In this document: one piece after another, positions 7,190 through 15,620 of the stretch | How the letters are laid out: every line of letters begins with the position of its first letter | How positions within the stretch are numbered: position 1 is the stretch's first letter | Source: JBJGXI01 sp045635475 | GTDB taxonomy: Bacteria > Bacillota > Bacilli > Bacillales > Amphibacillaceae | Length of the DNA: 29,137 bases | Assembly (NCBI RefSeq): GCF_045635475.1 | Contig: NZ_JBJGXI010000059.1 | Coordinates: 1-29,137, forward strand | Direction: 5' to 3' | Translations under genes and position numbers: made by a program | Notes under the pieces: generated by a model | Database searches by the model: none | The model's input: only the letters and a program-made list of their open reading frames with translations | What the model was told of the DNA's origin: nothing

Positions 7190-7240
7190 AAAAGCCCAAA
7201 TGCCTTCTGCCGTCACATACTAATGGCAAAAAACATTTGG
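7190..7240 (-). terminator. Terminator of the sulP-uspA unit
   Basis: CCAAATG (7196-7202) pairs with CATTTGG (7234-7240), with an inner GCC/GGC pairing. On the minus strand the stem is followed by GCTTTTATTT. It lies 10 bp beyond the uspA stop. Confidence 0.7.
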
Positions 7241-7249
7241 TTCCTTCTT

Positions 7250-7666
7250 TTACTTCACAATCAAAACAGGACACTTCACATACTTAGCTATTTTATGACT
7301 AACACTACCTAGAATCATCGTTTGTAGTTTATTTAAGCCTCTGCTTCCAACAACTACACAGTCAAATTTGTTATCATTTGCAAATTCAACAATTACTGGT
7401 CCAGGTTCGCCATGTAAAAAGTGAATTTCATGCTTTACATTTGAATTTTCTAGTAGTTCTTTCACCGGCATTATTTTTTCATTTCGTTCACGCTTTACTT
7501 CATATTTATCAACATGGTGCAATACGTCCGCTTTTGACGTTTCGCCATCTACTACATAAACAACATCAACTGTTCCATTGAACATTTCTGCTAACTGAAT
7601 CGCATGTTCAGCAGAGCGAACCGAGTGCTTGGAACCATCTGTTGCTAACAATATTCTATTAAACAA
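7250..7666 (-). CDS. Universal stress protein, UspA family
   Basis: This 138-residue single-domain UspA protein has the N-terminal strand ILLATDGSKHS and the nucleotide-binding motif G-x2-G-x9-G-S in GSRGLNKLQTMILGS, followed by the CPVLIVK C-terminal strand. The motif predicts ATP binding. The start is TTG at 7666, with GAGGTG 6 bp upstream; no ATG gives the expected N terminus. It lies 37 bp after the SulP transporter gene, a common pairing in Bacillaceae in which the UspA protein may modulate the carrier. The family call is secure and the partner relation is inferred from position. Confidence 0.92.
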   Translation of the reverse strand: MFNRILLATDGSKHSVRSAEHAIQLAEMFNGTVDVVYVVDGETSKADVLHHVDKYEVKRERNEKIMPVKELLENSNVKHEIHFLHGEPGPVIVEFANDNKFDCVVVGSRGLNKLQTMILGSVSHKIAKYVKCPVLIVK

Positions 7667-7703
7667 TTACTTCACCTCATAAAGTATATATTTTACTAGT
7701 ATA

Positions 7704-9164
7704 TTAATGTCCGGAAGCTTTAGACATACCACTGATTCGTTTTTTCAAATGGCTACTTTCTTCATTCAAGCCTGAATAATGAACTTTGATATTACTCTGC
7801 TCAAATTTCATCTCGATTTTATCTAATGCTCCAATTGCCGAATCATCCCATAAATGAGCATATGTTAAATCAATTTCTACTTGTTCTACTGAATCAGTAA
7901 AGTCAAACTTTGCAACAAAATCATTTACAGAAGCGAAAAAGATTTGTCCGTCCACCTTATAAACCTTCTTCGAGCCATTTAGAGCAGAAATCTTGGTAAC
8001 CTTCACTTTAGAAATCTTGGCGGCAAAGAAAATTGCACTTAGTACTACACCAGCTAATACGCCTTTAGAAAGGTCATGTGTTAATACTACTGTGAAAACA
8101 GTAACTAACATAACAACTGCATCCGTCCTAGGTATTTTGTGAAGATTTTTTAATGATGACCAATCAAACGTACCGATTGAAACCATAATCATCACCCCAG
8201 CTAATGCAGCCATCGGGATTTGCACGACTACCCCACCGAGTACAATAATTAAGAACATCAGAAATACCCCAGCAACGAGCGCTGATAGTCGTCCTCTACC
8301 ACCAGATTTCACATTAATAACTGACTGACCGATCATTGCACAACCAGCCATACCACCGAAGAAACCAGTAATTACGTTGGCAATACCTTGACCACGGCTT
8401 TCTTTATTTTTGTCACTTTCTGTATCTGTCATATCATCCACAATATTAGCTGTTAATAGTGATTCTAGTAATCCGACAATCGCTAATGCTAATGAGTATG
8501 GAAAAATAATCATTAATGTTTCAAAATTTAATGGAATCGAAGGAATTAAGAAAATTGGTAACTGCTGTGTTAGTTCACCTAAATCGCCAACCGTTCTAAT
8601 TCCCACATTACCTACAATTGCAATTGCAGTTACTACGATTATTGCTACAAGTGTTGACGGTACGGCTTTTGTTAGTTTAGGAAATAAATATATAATTGCT
8701 AATGTTAACCCAACAAGTGCGTACATGATCCAACCTTCACCCACAAAATGTTGCAGCTGTGCGGTGAATATTAATATCGCTAATGAATTAACGAAACCTA
8801 CCATTACCGATCTTGGTACGAATTTCATGATACTGGCTAGCTTGAAGACACCGAATAATATTTGTAAAATCCCAGTTAAAATCGTCGCTGCTAATAAATA
8901 TTGTAATCCATAATCAGCAACTAGCGTGATCATAAGCAATGCCATCGCACCTGTTGCCGCAGAGATCATACCAGGTCGTCCCCCAACAAACGCGATTACA
9001 ACCGCAATAGAAAAGGACGCGTATAGTCCGACCATTGGATCTACCCCAGCAATAATAGAAAATGCAATTGCTTCAGGGATAAGCGCTAATGCTACAACGA
9101 TTCCCGCTAATACATCTCCTCTTATATTACCAAACCATTCCTGTTTAATATTTTGCAAGTTCAA
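7704..9164 (-). CDS. SulP-family anion permease with C-terminal STAS domain
   Basis: This 486-residue protein begins with the SulP core (GDVLAGIVVALALIPEAIAF, then GLYASF and GGRPGMISAATGAMA). It has about 10-12 hydrophobic helices up to residue ~390 and a shortened C-terminal STAS domain (residues ~400-480). Family substrates include sulfate, bicarbonate and other inorganic or organic anions; the specificity cannot be read here, and a BicA-like bicarbonate carrier is as possible as a sulfate carrier. The start is TTG at 9164, with AAGAGGTGCTAA upstream. The gene is the first of a two-gene unit with uspA. Its leader holds a strong hairpin (9194-9214). Confidence 0.9.
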   Translation of the reverse strand: MNLQNIKQEWFGNIRGDVLAGIVVALALIPEAIAFSIIAGVDPMVGLYASFSIAVVIAFVGGRPGMISAATGAMALLMITLVADYGLQYLLAATILTGILQILFGVFKLASIMKFVPRSVMVGFVNSLAILIFTAQLQHFVGEGWIMYALVGLTLAIIYLFPKLTKAVPSTLVAIIVVTAIAIVGNVGIRTVGDLGELTQQLPIFLIPSIPLNFETLMIIFPYSLALAIVGLLESLLTANIVDDMTDTESDKNKESRGQGIANVITGFFGGMAGCAMIGQSVINVKSGGRGRLSALVAGVFLMFLIIVLGGVVVQIPMAALAGVMIMVSIGTFDWSSLKNLHKIPRTDAVVMLVTVFTVVLTHDLSKGVLAGVVLSAIFFAAKISKVKVTKISALNGSKKVYKVDGQIFFASVNDFVAKFDFTDSVEQVEIDLTYAHLWDDSAIGALDKIEMKFEQSNIKVHYSGLNEESSHLKKRISGMSKASGH

Positions 9165-9193
9165 TTTAGCACCTCTTCTTTATTTTTATAGTC

Positions 9194-9214
9194 AACTTCT
9201 GGCTCCCAGAAGTT
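9194..9214 (-). promoter_or_regulatory. Perfect hairpin/palindrome in the sulP leader
   Basis: AACTTCTGG (9194-9202) and CCAGAAGTT (9206-9214) are perfect 9-bp inverted arms with a 3-nt centre, 30 bp before the sulP start and just after its predicted transcription start. It may be an operator or a 5'-end RNA hairpin. No T tract follows, so it is not an ordinary terminator. Confidence 0.55.
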
Positions 9215-9236
9215 AGTTCCGCTTTTCACAAAACGA

Positions 9237-9264
9237 ATCATATCACAATAATGAATAGTTACAA
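9237..9264 (-). promoter_or_regulatory. Candidate SigA promoter of sulP-uspA
   Basis: On the minus strand, TTGTAA (9259-9264) and TATGAT (9237-9242) are separated by 16 bp. Transcription would start near 9230. The remaining gap up to the divergent HTH gene (9265-9430) shows no other gene; that gene has its own TATGAT at 9429-9434 without a convincing -35. Confidence 0.5.
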
Positions 9265-9464
9265 AACCACAAGAAAACGCAAACATTTATTATATAGTTC
9301 TATTTCCTTCGTTTTTCTTCCGATACATACTCAACTTCACAGAAAGGACAAAAAGTTATAATGGAGCATAACCATTTATAACTCAGTATGTTTCAGCTTG
9401 TTTTTTTAATATTTGCGTTCTTCTATGGTATGATACACATATGTTAATGTATGGGGGCGTCCTG

Positions 9465-9647
9465 ATGGAAAAAGAGATTATGACTGTATCACAAGTTGCC
9501 GAGTACCTTCAATTAAGTGAGATGACTACATATAAATTGGTACAAGAAGGAAAGATACCCGGATTCAAAATTGGGAGACATTGGCGGGTAAAACGAGATG
9601 ATTTGGATGAGTTTATAGAACGGTTGAAAAAAGGGGAAAGACTTTAA
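9465..9647 (+). CDS. Small excisionase-type helix-turn-helix DNA-binding protein
   Basis: This 60-residue protein consists of a single HTH_17/excisionase-like domain: MTVSQVAEYLQLSEMTTYKL, then GKIPGFKIGRHWRVKRDDLDEF. The order is helix-turn-helix followed by a two-stranded wing, as in the MerR-like superfamily. The start at ATG 9465 follows GGGGGCGTCCTG; the in-frame ATG at 9441 is a weaker choice. It stands alone with its own terminator and is divergent from sulP. No integrase or phage gene is nearby, so it is more likely a small chromosomal regulator than an excisionase. Its target is unknown. Confidence 0.85.
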   Translation: MEKEIMTVSQVAEYLQLSEMTTYKLVQEGKIPGFKIGRHWRVKRDDLDEFIERLKKGERL

Positions 9648-9655
9648 GCTTGACT

Positions 9656-9687
9656 AGCGCCCGCAAAAGATATTCGGGCGCTTTATT
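9656..9687 (+). terminator. Rho-independent terminator of the HTH gene, possibly shared with the MFS gene
   Basis: The 8-bp stem AGCGCCCG (9656-9663) / CGGGCGCT (9675-9682) is followed by TTATT. It lies between two convergent genes (ends 9647 and 9699). Confidence 0.85.
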
Positions 9688-9698
9688 ACATTCATAGA

Positions 9699-10967
9699 TT
9701 AATTTAACTCCGATATCTGAGCTTTCTTAGGCTGCTTCGCTATTAACGAACAAACTATTCCTATAATAGGAAAAACTAACGTCACGAGTATCACAGGCGT
9801 ATAGCTATGAAACAAATCAAAGCCAACGCCAAATGGAAGTGGTCCAAGTGAAGATCCAATAACCCCGATCGTTGCTCCAACCCCATTAATACTACCAATA
9901 TATTTTCTACCAAAATAGTTAGGCCAAATTACATTCAAACCAATTCTTTCAAAACCATTGGCAACTCCCCAAAGTGTACCAAATAGAACAGCAAGTATTA
10001 GATTGTTTGTAATTAAAAGCAATAACAGCAAGAAAATTTCAATTACAAAAATCATCGTTATTAAGTAGTTTGTTTTTATCTTTTCGGTAATAAAGCCAGA
10101 AACAAGCGTCATTGGAATTCCAACGACTGCCATTAAACTTAATACTGTAGCCGCTACACCAGCTGATAACTCATTGGTACCGAAAATAGAAATGATATGA
10201 AAGGTAATTCCAGTGTTGACCATTGCAGGAATTCCGACACATACAAGAATCGCCCAAAACGCTTTCGTCTTCATTGCTTCACTTAACGTCCAGTCTTCTT
10301 CTGCTTCTGTAATATGTGTTCCTAATATCGGTTTCAAACTAACATCGGAATGGCCATCAGGTGTAAGTCCAACGTCTTCCGGTTTATTGCGGACACCAAA
10401 AAATGCAATCGGCACAAATATTACGAGTAGCACTACTCCCCAAACCTGCCAAGCAAATTGCCAACTCCACGTTTGAATCAGCCACGTATTAATAAGTGGA
10501 AAAGACATGGCACTCGCAAAGCTACCAAGACTCATAATGCTTATCGCAAATCCTCGTTTTTTAACGAACCACTGTGCGACCAACGTATTTGGTATCAGTG
10601 ACATACTTCCTTGTCCTAATAAGCGGATCAAGAAGAAACCAACCGCTAACATCCACATACTCGACACCATACTATTAAAAAAACAGGCGAGTGCTAAACC
10701 AGATCCGACGAACACCATCATTGCTCGTTGTCCAAAGCGGTCAATAAACCGTCCTACTAAAATCATGATAAAGCCGGCAACAAGCGTAGCAAACGAATAA
10801 AGCCCCGAAACTTCTGAACGCGACCAACCAAAATCGCTTATGTATTCATTAATAAAAGTCGAATTAGAATAAGTTTGACCTGGACCAGAAAAAAATACGC
10901 CTAGCCCAGCAATAAAAACAATTACCCAGCCATAATAAAATCTTTCAAAAAACTTACTTTTTATCAA
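9699..10967 (-). CDS. MFS transporter, oxalate/formate antiporter (OFA) or monocarboxylate-type
   Basis: This 422-residue protein has 12 predicted transmembrane helices. The N terminus reads FYYGWVIVFIAGLGVFFSGPGQTYS. The loop between helices 2 and 3 contains GRFIDRFGQRAMM, the MFS motif A. The central cytoplasmic loop has RNKPEDVGLTPDG, a segment typical of OFA/monocarboxylate carriers. The substrate is probably a small mono- or dicarboxylate, but no residue visible here decides it. The start is TTG at 10967, with AAGGTGG 10 bp upstream; no ATG or GTG fits better. It is a single gene, convergent with the HTH gene. Confidence 0.85.
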   Translation of the reverse strand: MIKSKFFERFYYGWVIVFIAGLGVFFSGPGQTYSNSTFINEYISDFGWSRSEVSGLYSFATLVAGFIMILVGRFIDRFGQRAMMVFVGSGLALACFFNSMVSSMWMLAVGFFLIRLLGQGSMSLIPNTLVAQWFVKKRGFAISIMSLGSFASAMSFPLINTWLIQTWSWQFAWQVWGVVLLVIFVPIAFFGVRNKPEDVGLTPDGHSDVSLKPILGTHITEAEEDWTLSEAMKTKAFWAILVCVGIPAMVNTGITFHIISIFGTNELSAGVAATVLSLMAVVGIPMTLVSGFITEKIKTNYLITMIFVIEIFLLLLLLITNNLILAVLFGTLWGVANGFERIGLNVIWPNYFGRKYIGSINGVGATIGVIGSSLGPLPFGVGFDLFHSYTPVILVTLVFPIIGIVCSLIAKQPKKAQISELN

Positions 10968-11057
10968 AAATGATGCACCACCTTGTTGTTTATGGTTCCG
11001 GAGAAAGTAGATTAACGAGGAATAATATTAGAGAAGTTAAAAAACGCACATAGAAAA

Positions 11058-11074
11058 CTATATCATGATTATAG
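11058..11074. promoter_or_regulatory. Imperfect palindrome upstream of the MFS gene
   Basis: CTATATCATGATTATAG has 5-bp outer arms (CTATA/TATAG) around TCATGA. It lies about 90 bp before the MFS start and overlaps a TATAAT-like sequence on the minus strand, so it could be an operator. It is AT-rich and of weak significance. Confidence 0.25.
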
Positions 11075-11124
11075 CTTGATTAAAATATAAATGGTTGTTG
11101 TTCGTGCGTAAAATAACTAAATTC

Positions 11125-11370
11125 CGACGTAGTGCATAGGTGCTTACTGATCCTACATGTGCACCGCTCCGTCCCTACACTTTACTTTCCGCGGGGGGCT
11201 AGTGAGCCTCCTCGCGCCTTCGCGCTCCGGGGTCTCACTTACGCCACTAGTCCCGCAGGAGTCAAAGTGTAGGTACTACGCTTCATAATAGGTGTAACAG
11301 TACCCATAGTTGTGGAAAAATACGCCCCACTCCAGTGTTCCCCGCGGAAAGGGCGTTTTTTCCGCAGCGC
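11125..11370. repeat. Mosaic interspersed repeat, copy B, with an inserted 98-bp palindrome
   Basis: The 520-bp gap 10968-11491 holds no CDS. Its left part (11125-11170: CGACGTAGTGCATAGGTGCT and on to CGCTCC) matches copy A at 6951-6996. Its right part (11311-11338, TGTGGAAAAATACGCC-CCACTCCAGTG) matches 7044-7068. Between them lies an imperfect palindrome, 11175-11272, bounded by CTACACTTT and AAAGTGTAG, with CCGCGGGG on one side and CCCGCAGGAG on the other. It has no counterpart in copy A. A second hairpin, GCGGAAA/TTTCCGC, lies at 11344-11365. Confidence 0.7.
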
Positions 11371-11458
11371 CGAATTAGCAATCACTACTACGACGGATAT
11401 CACTTCAATTATGAAGTTTAAAAAGCAACAAAACTGACGAAAAACCCTTAGAATAACA

Positions 11459-11488
11459 AAACCCTTGTCTCACACGACAAGGGTTTTT
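11459..11488. terminator. Strong hairpin terminator after topB
   Basis: An 11-bp perfect stem, AAACCCTTGTC (11459-11469) / GACAAGGGTTT (11476-11486), has T tracts in either reading direction. It lies 3 bp beyond the topB stop on the minus strand. Confidence 0.9.
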
Positions 11489-11491
11489 CAA

Positions 11492-13672
11492 TTACTTATC
11501 CTTAAATTTTTTCAATGCTTCCGCTAAAGCATTATTAGTAAAATCATCGTCTTGTTTTTTCAAATACTTATTAACATCTTGCTTGGTTGCTTTGTTTCCT
11601 TGTTGCTTTTGTTTACGTTTATTAAATGCTGACAGTTTTTCTCTATGTCCACACACACAGGAGAATGTTTGGGCATCGCCTTCTCCACGCAACTCTAATT
11701 TCTTATGGCAGTTTGGACAGCGTGCGTTTGTTTTCTTGGCGATGTGTTTTCGCTCTCCACAAGATCGATCCTGACAAACGAGCATTTTACCTTTTTTGCC
11801 ATTGATCTCTAGCATTAACTTTCCACACTCAGGACATTTGGTGCCAGTCATGTTGTCATGCTTAAACTTGTCTTCACTATTTTTTATTTCATGTACAATT
11901 GTTTTTGTATATCCTTTAATCTCATTAATGAAGCTAGCTTTATTAAGTTTACCATCCGCAATCGACGACAACTTCATTTCCCATTCCGCTGTTAAACTTG
12001 GCGATTTTAATTCGACAGGTACTAGATCAAGCAGTTGCTTACCTTTGGAGGTTAAATAAATATACTTTCCTTTTTTCTCGATCGAAAAGCTATTAAACAG
12101 TTTTTCGATAATATCGGCGCGTGTTGCTACCGTACCAAGACCACCAGTTTCGTTTAATGTTTTTGCGTGTTGCTTGTTTTGTTCTGTCATATATTTAGCC
12201 GGATTTTCCATAGCTTGTAACAACGTACCTTCTGTAAATCGCTCGGGTGGTTTCGTTTGGCCAGTTGTTAGTGAAACTTTTAAATTGGACAACTTTTCAC
12301 CTTTGTTTGTTGCTGGTAGTGTTTGATCGTCGTTGTCATCTTGGTCGTCTTCGTAGCGATTATTATAAATTTCTTTCCAGCCTTGCTTCAATATGTTTTT
12401 TCCTTTAGCTGTAAAGCGCTCCCCTTCAACCAGAACGGTAATTGTTGTTTGCTCGTACTCAAAAGCAGGAGACAGTACAGCCATAAAACGTTTCACGACA
12501 AGGTCGTAGATTTTACGTTCTTTGTCATCTAAATTCGAAAGCACAACCCGCTGCTCTGTCGGGATAATCGCATGGTGGTCAGAAACTTTGTTATTATCAA
12601 CAAAAGCTTTACTCGTTTTTATCGGACTTTTTAATATTTTACTTGCCGATTTTGCATATTGATCGATACCAGCAGCTTCCAAGCGATCTTTTAATGTTGG
12701 TACAATATCAGTTGAGATATACCTTGAATCTGTACGTGGATACGTTAGAATTTTATGACGTTCATACAGCTTCTGCATAATCTGTAATGTTTGTTTGCCT
12801 GAGTAGCCAAAGATTCGGTTGGCATCTCGCTGTAGCTCGGTTAGATCGTACAACTGTGGGGCATGGCTTTTTTTATGCTTTTTATCGACTTCACTAACTT
12901 GTGCCGACTTATTGTTTAACTTCTGCACAAGTTGCTCCGCTTTTTGCTTCGAAAAAATTCTCGTATTATTTGATTGTTTATCCTGCCAAGTTAATGTATA
13001 GCCGTTCTCTGTTTTTGCTTTGATTCCGTAAAAATCTTGCGGCTGAAACTGATTTATTTCTGCTTCTCTTGCTGCAATCATTTCTATCGTTGGTGTTTGC
13101 ACACGGCCACTAGAAAGCTGGGCATTGAACTTCGTTGTTAGTGCACGGGTAGCATTTAAGCCAACATACCAGTCTGCTTCTGAGCGCGCGACTGCGGAAG
13201 CATATAAATTTTCATAGTTCTTCCCTGGCTGTAAGTTTTTAAAGCCATCACTGATTGCTTTATCTGTTACAGATGAAATCCACAAACGCTTCACCGGTTT
13301 GTTAACGCGTGCTTTTTCAATAATCCAACGAGCAACAAGCTCCCCTTCTCGTCCGGCATCTGTAGCGATGACAATGTTACTTACATCTTTACGTGTTAAC
13401 TGGGACTTTACTGCATTAAATTGCTTACCTGTTTTTTTAATCACTACTAATTTAAGTTGCGACGGAAGCATCGGTAATTCTTCTAACTTCCAGTGTTTAT
13501 ATTTATCATCATAGACTTCTGGATCTGCTAATGTTACCAAATGACCCAGCGCCCAGGTAACTATGTATTGTGAACCTTCTAAATAGCCATTACCTTTTTG
13601 GTTACATTTGAGAACACGGGCAATATCCCTACCAACAGATGGCTTCTCGGCTAGTACTACTGTTTTACTCAT
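11492..13672 (-). CDS. topB: DNA topoisomerase III
   Basis: This 726-residue type IA topoisomerase has a Toprim domain at the N terminus (VVLAEKPSVGRDIA with catalytic Glu9, and IATDAGREGELVARW). The type IA core follows, with SSGRVQTPTIEMI and active-site Tyr311 in LTYPRTDSRYIS. The C-terminal tail carries Cys clusters (CPECGKLM; CPNCHKKL with CVCGHREKL) that look like zinc ribbons, and a lysine-rich end. It relaxes or decatenates DNA by single-strand passage. The start is ATG 13672, with AAAGGA upstream; the in-frame ATG at 13681 touches that site directly and is unlikely. The length and motifs fit Bacillus TopB rather than TopA. It is a single gene with its own terminator. Confidence 0.95.
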   Translation of the reverse strand: MSKTVVLAEKPSVGRDIARVLKCNQKGNGYLEGSQYIVTWALGHLVTLADPEVYDDKYKHWKLEELPMLPSQLKLVVIKKTGKQFNAVKSQLTRKDVSNIVIATDAGREGELVARWIIEKARVNKPVKRLWISSVTDKAISDGFKNLQPGKNYENLYASAVARSEADWYVGLNATRALTTKFNAQLSSGRVQTPTIEMIAAREAEINQFQPQDFYGIKAKTENGYTLTWQDKQSNNTRIFSKQKAEQLVQKLNNKSAQVSEVDKKHKKSHAPQLYDLTELQRDANRIFGYSGKQTLQIMQKLYERHKILTYPRTDSRYISTDIVPTLKDRLEAAGIDQYAKSASKILKSPIKTSKAFVDNNKVSDHHAIIPTEQRVVLSNLDDKERKIYDLVVKRFMAVLSPAFEYEQTTITVLVEGERFTAKGKNILKQGWKEIYNNRYEDDQDDNDDQTLPATNKGEKLSNLKVSLTTGQTKPPERFTEGTLLQAMENPAKYMTEQNKQHAKTLNETGGLGTVATRADIIEKLFNSFSIEKKGKYIYLTSKGKQLLDLVPVELKSPSLTAEWEMKLSSIADGKLNKASFINEIKGYTKTIVHEIKNSEDKFKHDNMTGTKCPECGKLMLEINGKKGKMLVCQDRSCGERKHIAKKTNARCPNCHKKLELRGEGDAQTFSCVCGHREKLSAFNKRKQKQQGNKATKQDVNKYLKKQDDDFTNNALAEALKKFKDK

Positions 13673-13774
13673 GGATTCCATTCCTTTCGAATCTTACTTC
13701 CTTAACTTTAACACAAAATTACGTTACGGATGAAATTGATCGGCTAATGACTGAAACAAGAATGCGTTTTACTG

Positions 13775-13783
13775 TGGTATACT
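13775..13783 (+). promoter_or_regulatory. Extended -10 promoter of the Uma2 gene
   Basis: TGGTATACT (TGn followed by TATACT at 13778-13783) lies 20 bp before the ATG at 13804. No clear -35 exists at 17 bp, which fits an extended -10 promoter. Confidence 0.45.
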
Positions 13784-13803
13784 TAAAAAAGGAGGGTTAT
13801 ATC

Positions 13804-14400
13804 ATGCGTGACAAGAAAAACAATGATTTTCTAAAGTCAAATAAACTTAAAGAAAATGGACTCACGTATGATGATTATGCTTCTTTAGATGATGATAATC
13901 GCTATGAATTAGTAGGTGGCCACCTAGAGCTATTGAGCCCTGCTCCAACTGTTATTCATCAGTTAGTTAGCTCCGAAATGCACAAAATTATTACGGCAAG
14001 TTGTGAATTGAACTACATTACTTTGTATGCCCCTATTGATGTCATATTGTCTTCTACAGAAGTGCGGCAGCCTGATCTTGTTCTAGTTGATCGACAACGC
14101 ATGAGTATCTTAAGTAAACGTGGAATTGAGGGTGCGCCAGATCTTGTAATTGAGATTCTTTCTCCTTCCACTATAAAACGGGATAAACTTGATAAGTTGA
14201 AAACTTATGCCTTTTATCAGATTCCTGAATATTGGATTGTTGATCCAGAGGTAGGAATATTAGAAGCATATACCCTTAACCAAAAGCGGTATCAACTTAC
14301 TAATATTTTTCAAGGAACAGAACTTGTAACTTCTCCTACCATTACATGCGTTTCCTTTACCATGGATGCTATCATGAAAAATATTCCAAAATTACAATAA
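13804..14400 (+). CDS. Uma2-family (DUF820) PD-(D/E)XK nuclease-fold protein
   Basis: This 198-residue protein shows the Uma2 pattern: YELVGGHLELLSPAPTVIHQ at residues 34-53, RQPDLVLVD with Asp91, APDLVIEILSPST with Glu117, a downstream Lys cluster (KRDKLDKLKTY) and PEYWIVDP. These are the putative metal-binding residues of the PD-(D/E)XK fold. The family is abundant in cyanobacteria and sporadic in Firmicutes, often in many copies. Its cellular role is unsettled, although nuclease activity is presumed. The start ATG at 13804 follows AAGGAGGGTTATATC; the frame stays open upstream without a better start. It is a single gene, divergent from topB. Confidence 0.88.
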   Translation: MRDKKNNDFLKSNKLKENGLTYDDYASLDDDNRYELVGGHLELLSPAPTVIHQLVSSEMHKIITASCELNYITLYAPIDVILSSTEVRQPDLVLVDRQRMSILSKRGIEGAPDLVIEILSPSTIKRDKLDKLKTYAFYQIPEYWIVDPEVGILEAYTLNQKRYQLTNIFQGTELVTSPTITCVSFTMDAIMKNIPKLQ

Positions 14401-14434
14401 GAGGTCACCACCTCAAAATAGGATAGTGACCTCT
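14400..14434. terminator. Hairpin between convergent Uma2 and anti-sigma genes
   Basis: AGAGGTCAC (14400-14408) pairs perfectly with GTGACCTCT (14426-14434). It starts at the Uma2 stop and ends 7 bp before the anti-sigma stop, so it probably serves both. The T tracts are modest. Confidence 0.7.
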
Positions 14435-14441
14435 AATACTA

Positions 14442-15620
14442 CTAAATCGTCCATTGATCATTAACAACTGCAACTAGCTTCCACACATCATTTTCTTTTT
14501 CATAAATGAGATATAAGCTGTTCCAATCCATGCCTCCGTATTCCTCTGATCCTTCATTATAGTATTCTACCCAGGATGCATTCGGAAATGTTTCTTCTAT
14601 ATTATTAATTAGGTTTCCACGATTCTGTATTTCATTAATAGTAAGTTGATCGGGATTAAGCAGTGCCTCTGCCTTTACGAATGAATCAAAATATTCAGAA
14701 GCTGTTAAATCGATTGGCTCTCCACTTCCATCATAAGTACCCCAGTGGTAAACTTGATCAGCATTTAAGAGATTAGCCACTTCGTCTTGGTTAAAACGCA
14801 ATGCTTCTGACTCAATGTGCACATACGGAGAGAGTAATAATCCTCTTTCCTTATGAACGTAGTTCGCTAGCGTATCCATATCTCGCTCCGCTAAAGCCTC
14901 CATTGTTTCCTGCGCTACCTCTTCCATCGATTTTGGTTGCTGAGATTGCTCGTTTTCTGGTTCATCTTCTTCATCGATATTTTCTTCGTCATCAGGTTCT
15001 GTTACAGGTTCCTCATTCTCTTCTGGCGGATTTTCTTCCTCCATATAGTCTTCGGTAAAGAACGAAGCAATCAATTCATCGATAAGTTGTTGGTCTACAG
15101 TGTACGTCTGATCACCAATCAACAACACATTTTCACTGTTGTACCGGATCGTTTCTACTAGTTGCTGGTTTTCTCCATAGAGAAGGAACGTGATATCAAA
15201 CATCAATTCATTTGCATCAAGGTCAACGGCTTCGATCGTATTGATCATCGTTTCAAAGCGTTCAAGTATAGCTGTGTCACTTGCAGTATAGGTTTCTACT
15301 CCTTGATCAGTTTCTGCTGTCGCTTTGATCTCTGTATAGTCTTCTTGAATCACGTCTGCTGTCGGTTGCTCGACAATATTCCTGAATTGGTTATCAAGTA
15401 AAGTAGATGAAAACAGTATTGCAAATAACCCTACCGCTACTAATGCCCCTATTCCGATGAAGACGGGTTGAAGCTTTGAACGAGTTGGTCGTTTTCTCGT
15501 TCTAGACCTTGAGCTTCGACTGTTTAGCATGTGCTGTATCTCCTCCTTCTTTTGTTTGTTTACGCTCGGTTTTGGCATATTTTTTAATTGCTCATCGATA
15601 TTCGGAAAATTCTTCTCCAT
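14442..15620 (-). CDS. Single-pass membrane anti-sigma factor (RsiX-like in layout)
   Basis: This 392-residue protein has an N-terminal cytoplasmic part (1-51) ending in a basic stretch rich in R and S. One transmembrane helix (~53-75) follows, then an extracellular domain (80-190), a very acidic low-complexity linker (191-228, mostly E, D, P, N) and a C-terminal domain (232-392) ending GGMDWNSLYLIYEKEND and then NDQWTI. It directly follows an ECF sigma gene and overlaps it by 29 bp, the standard layout for a sigma/anti-sigma pair. It should hold the sigma factor at the membrane until a signal arrives. The start ATG 15620 follows GGGTGGGAGAGCG. No zinc-binding HxxxCxxC motif is seen, so it is not a classical ZAS anti-sigma factor. 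Confidence 0.75.
   Translation of the reverse strand: MEKNFPNIDEQLKNMPKPSVNKQKKEEIQHMLNSRSSRSRTRKRPTRSKLQPVFIGIGALVAVGLFAILFSSTLLDNQFRNIVEQPTADVIQEDYTEIKATAETDQGVETYTASDTAILERFETMINTIEAVDLDANELMFDITFLLYGENQQLVETIRYNSENVLLIGDQTYTVDQQLIDELIASFFTEDYMEEENPPEENEEPVTEPDDEENIDEEDEPENEQSQQPKSMEEVAQETMEALAERDMDTLANYVHKERGLLLSPYVHIESEALRFNQDEVANLLNADQVYHWGTYDGSGEPIDLTASEYFDSFVKAEALLNPDQLTINEIQNRGNLINNIEETFPNASWVEYYNEGSEEYGGMDWNSLYLIYEKENDVWKLVAVVNDQWTI

Noticed and set aside
8410..8913. 167-codon plus-strand frame opposite sulP
   Set aside because: It is antisense to a clear SulP transporter; rich in Ser, Thr, Ile and Asn as expected from the complement of a membrane-protein gene, with no start signal.
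9465..9647. Prophage or integrative element suggested by the excisionase-type HTH protein
   Set aside because: No integrase, phage gene, tRNA target or flanking direct repeats are seen; the HTH_17 family is also common in ordinary small regulators.
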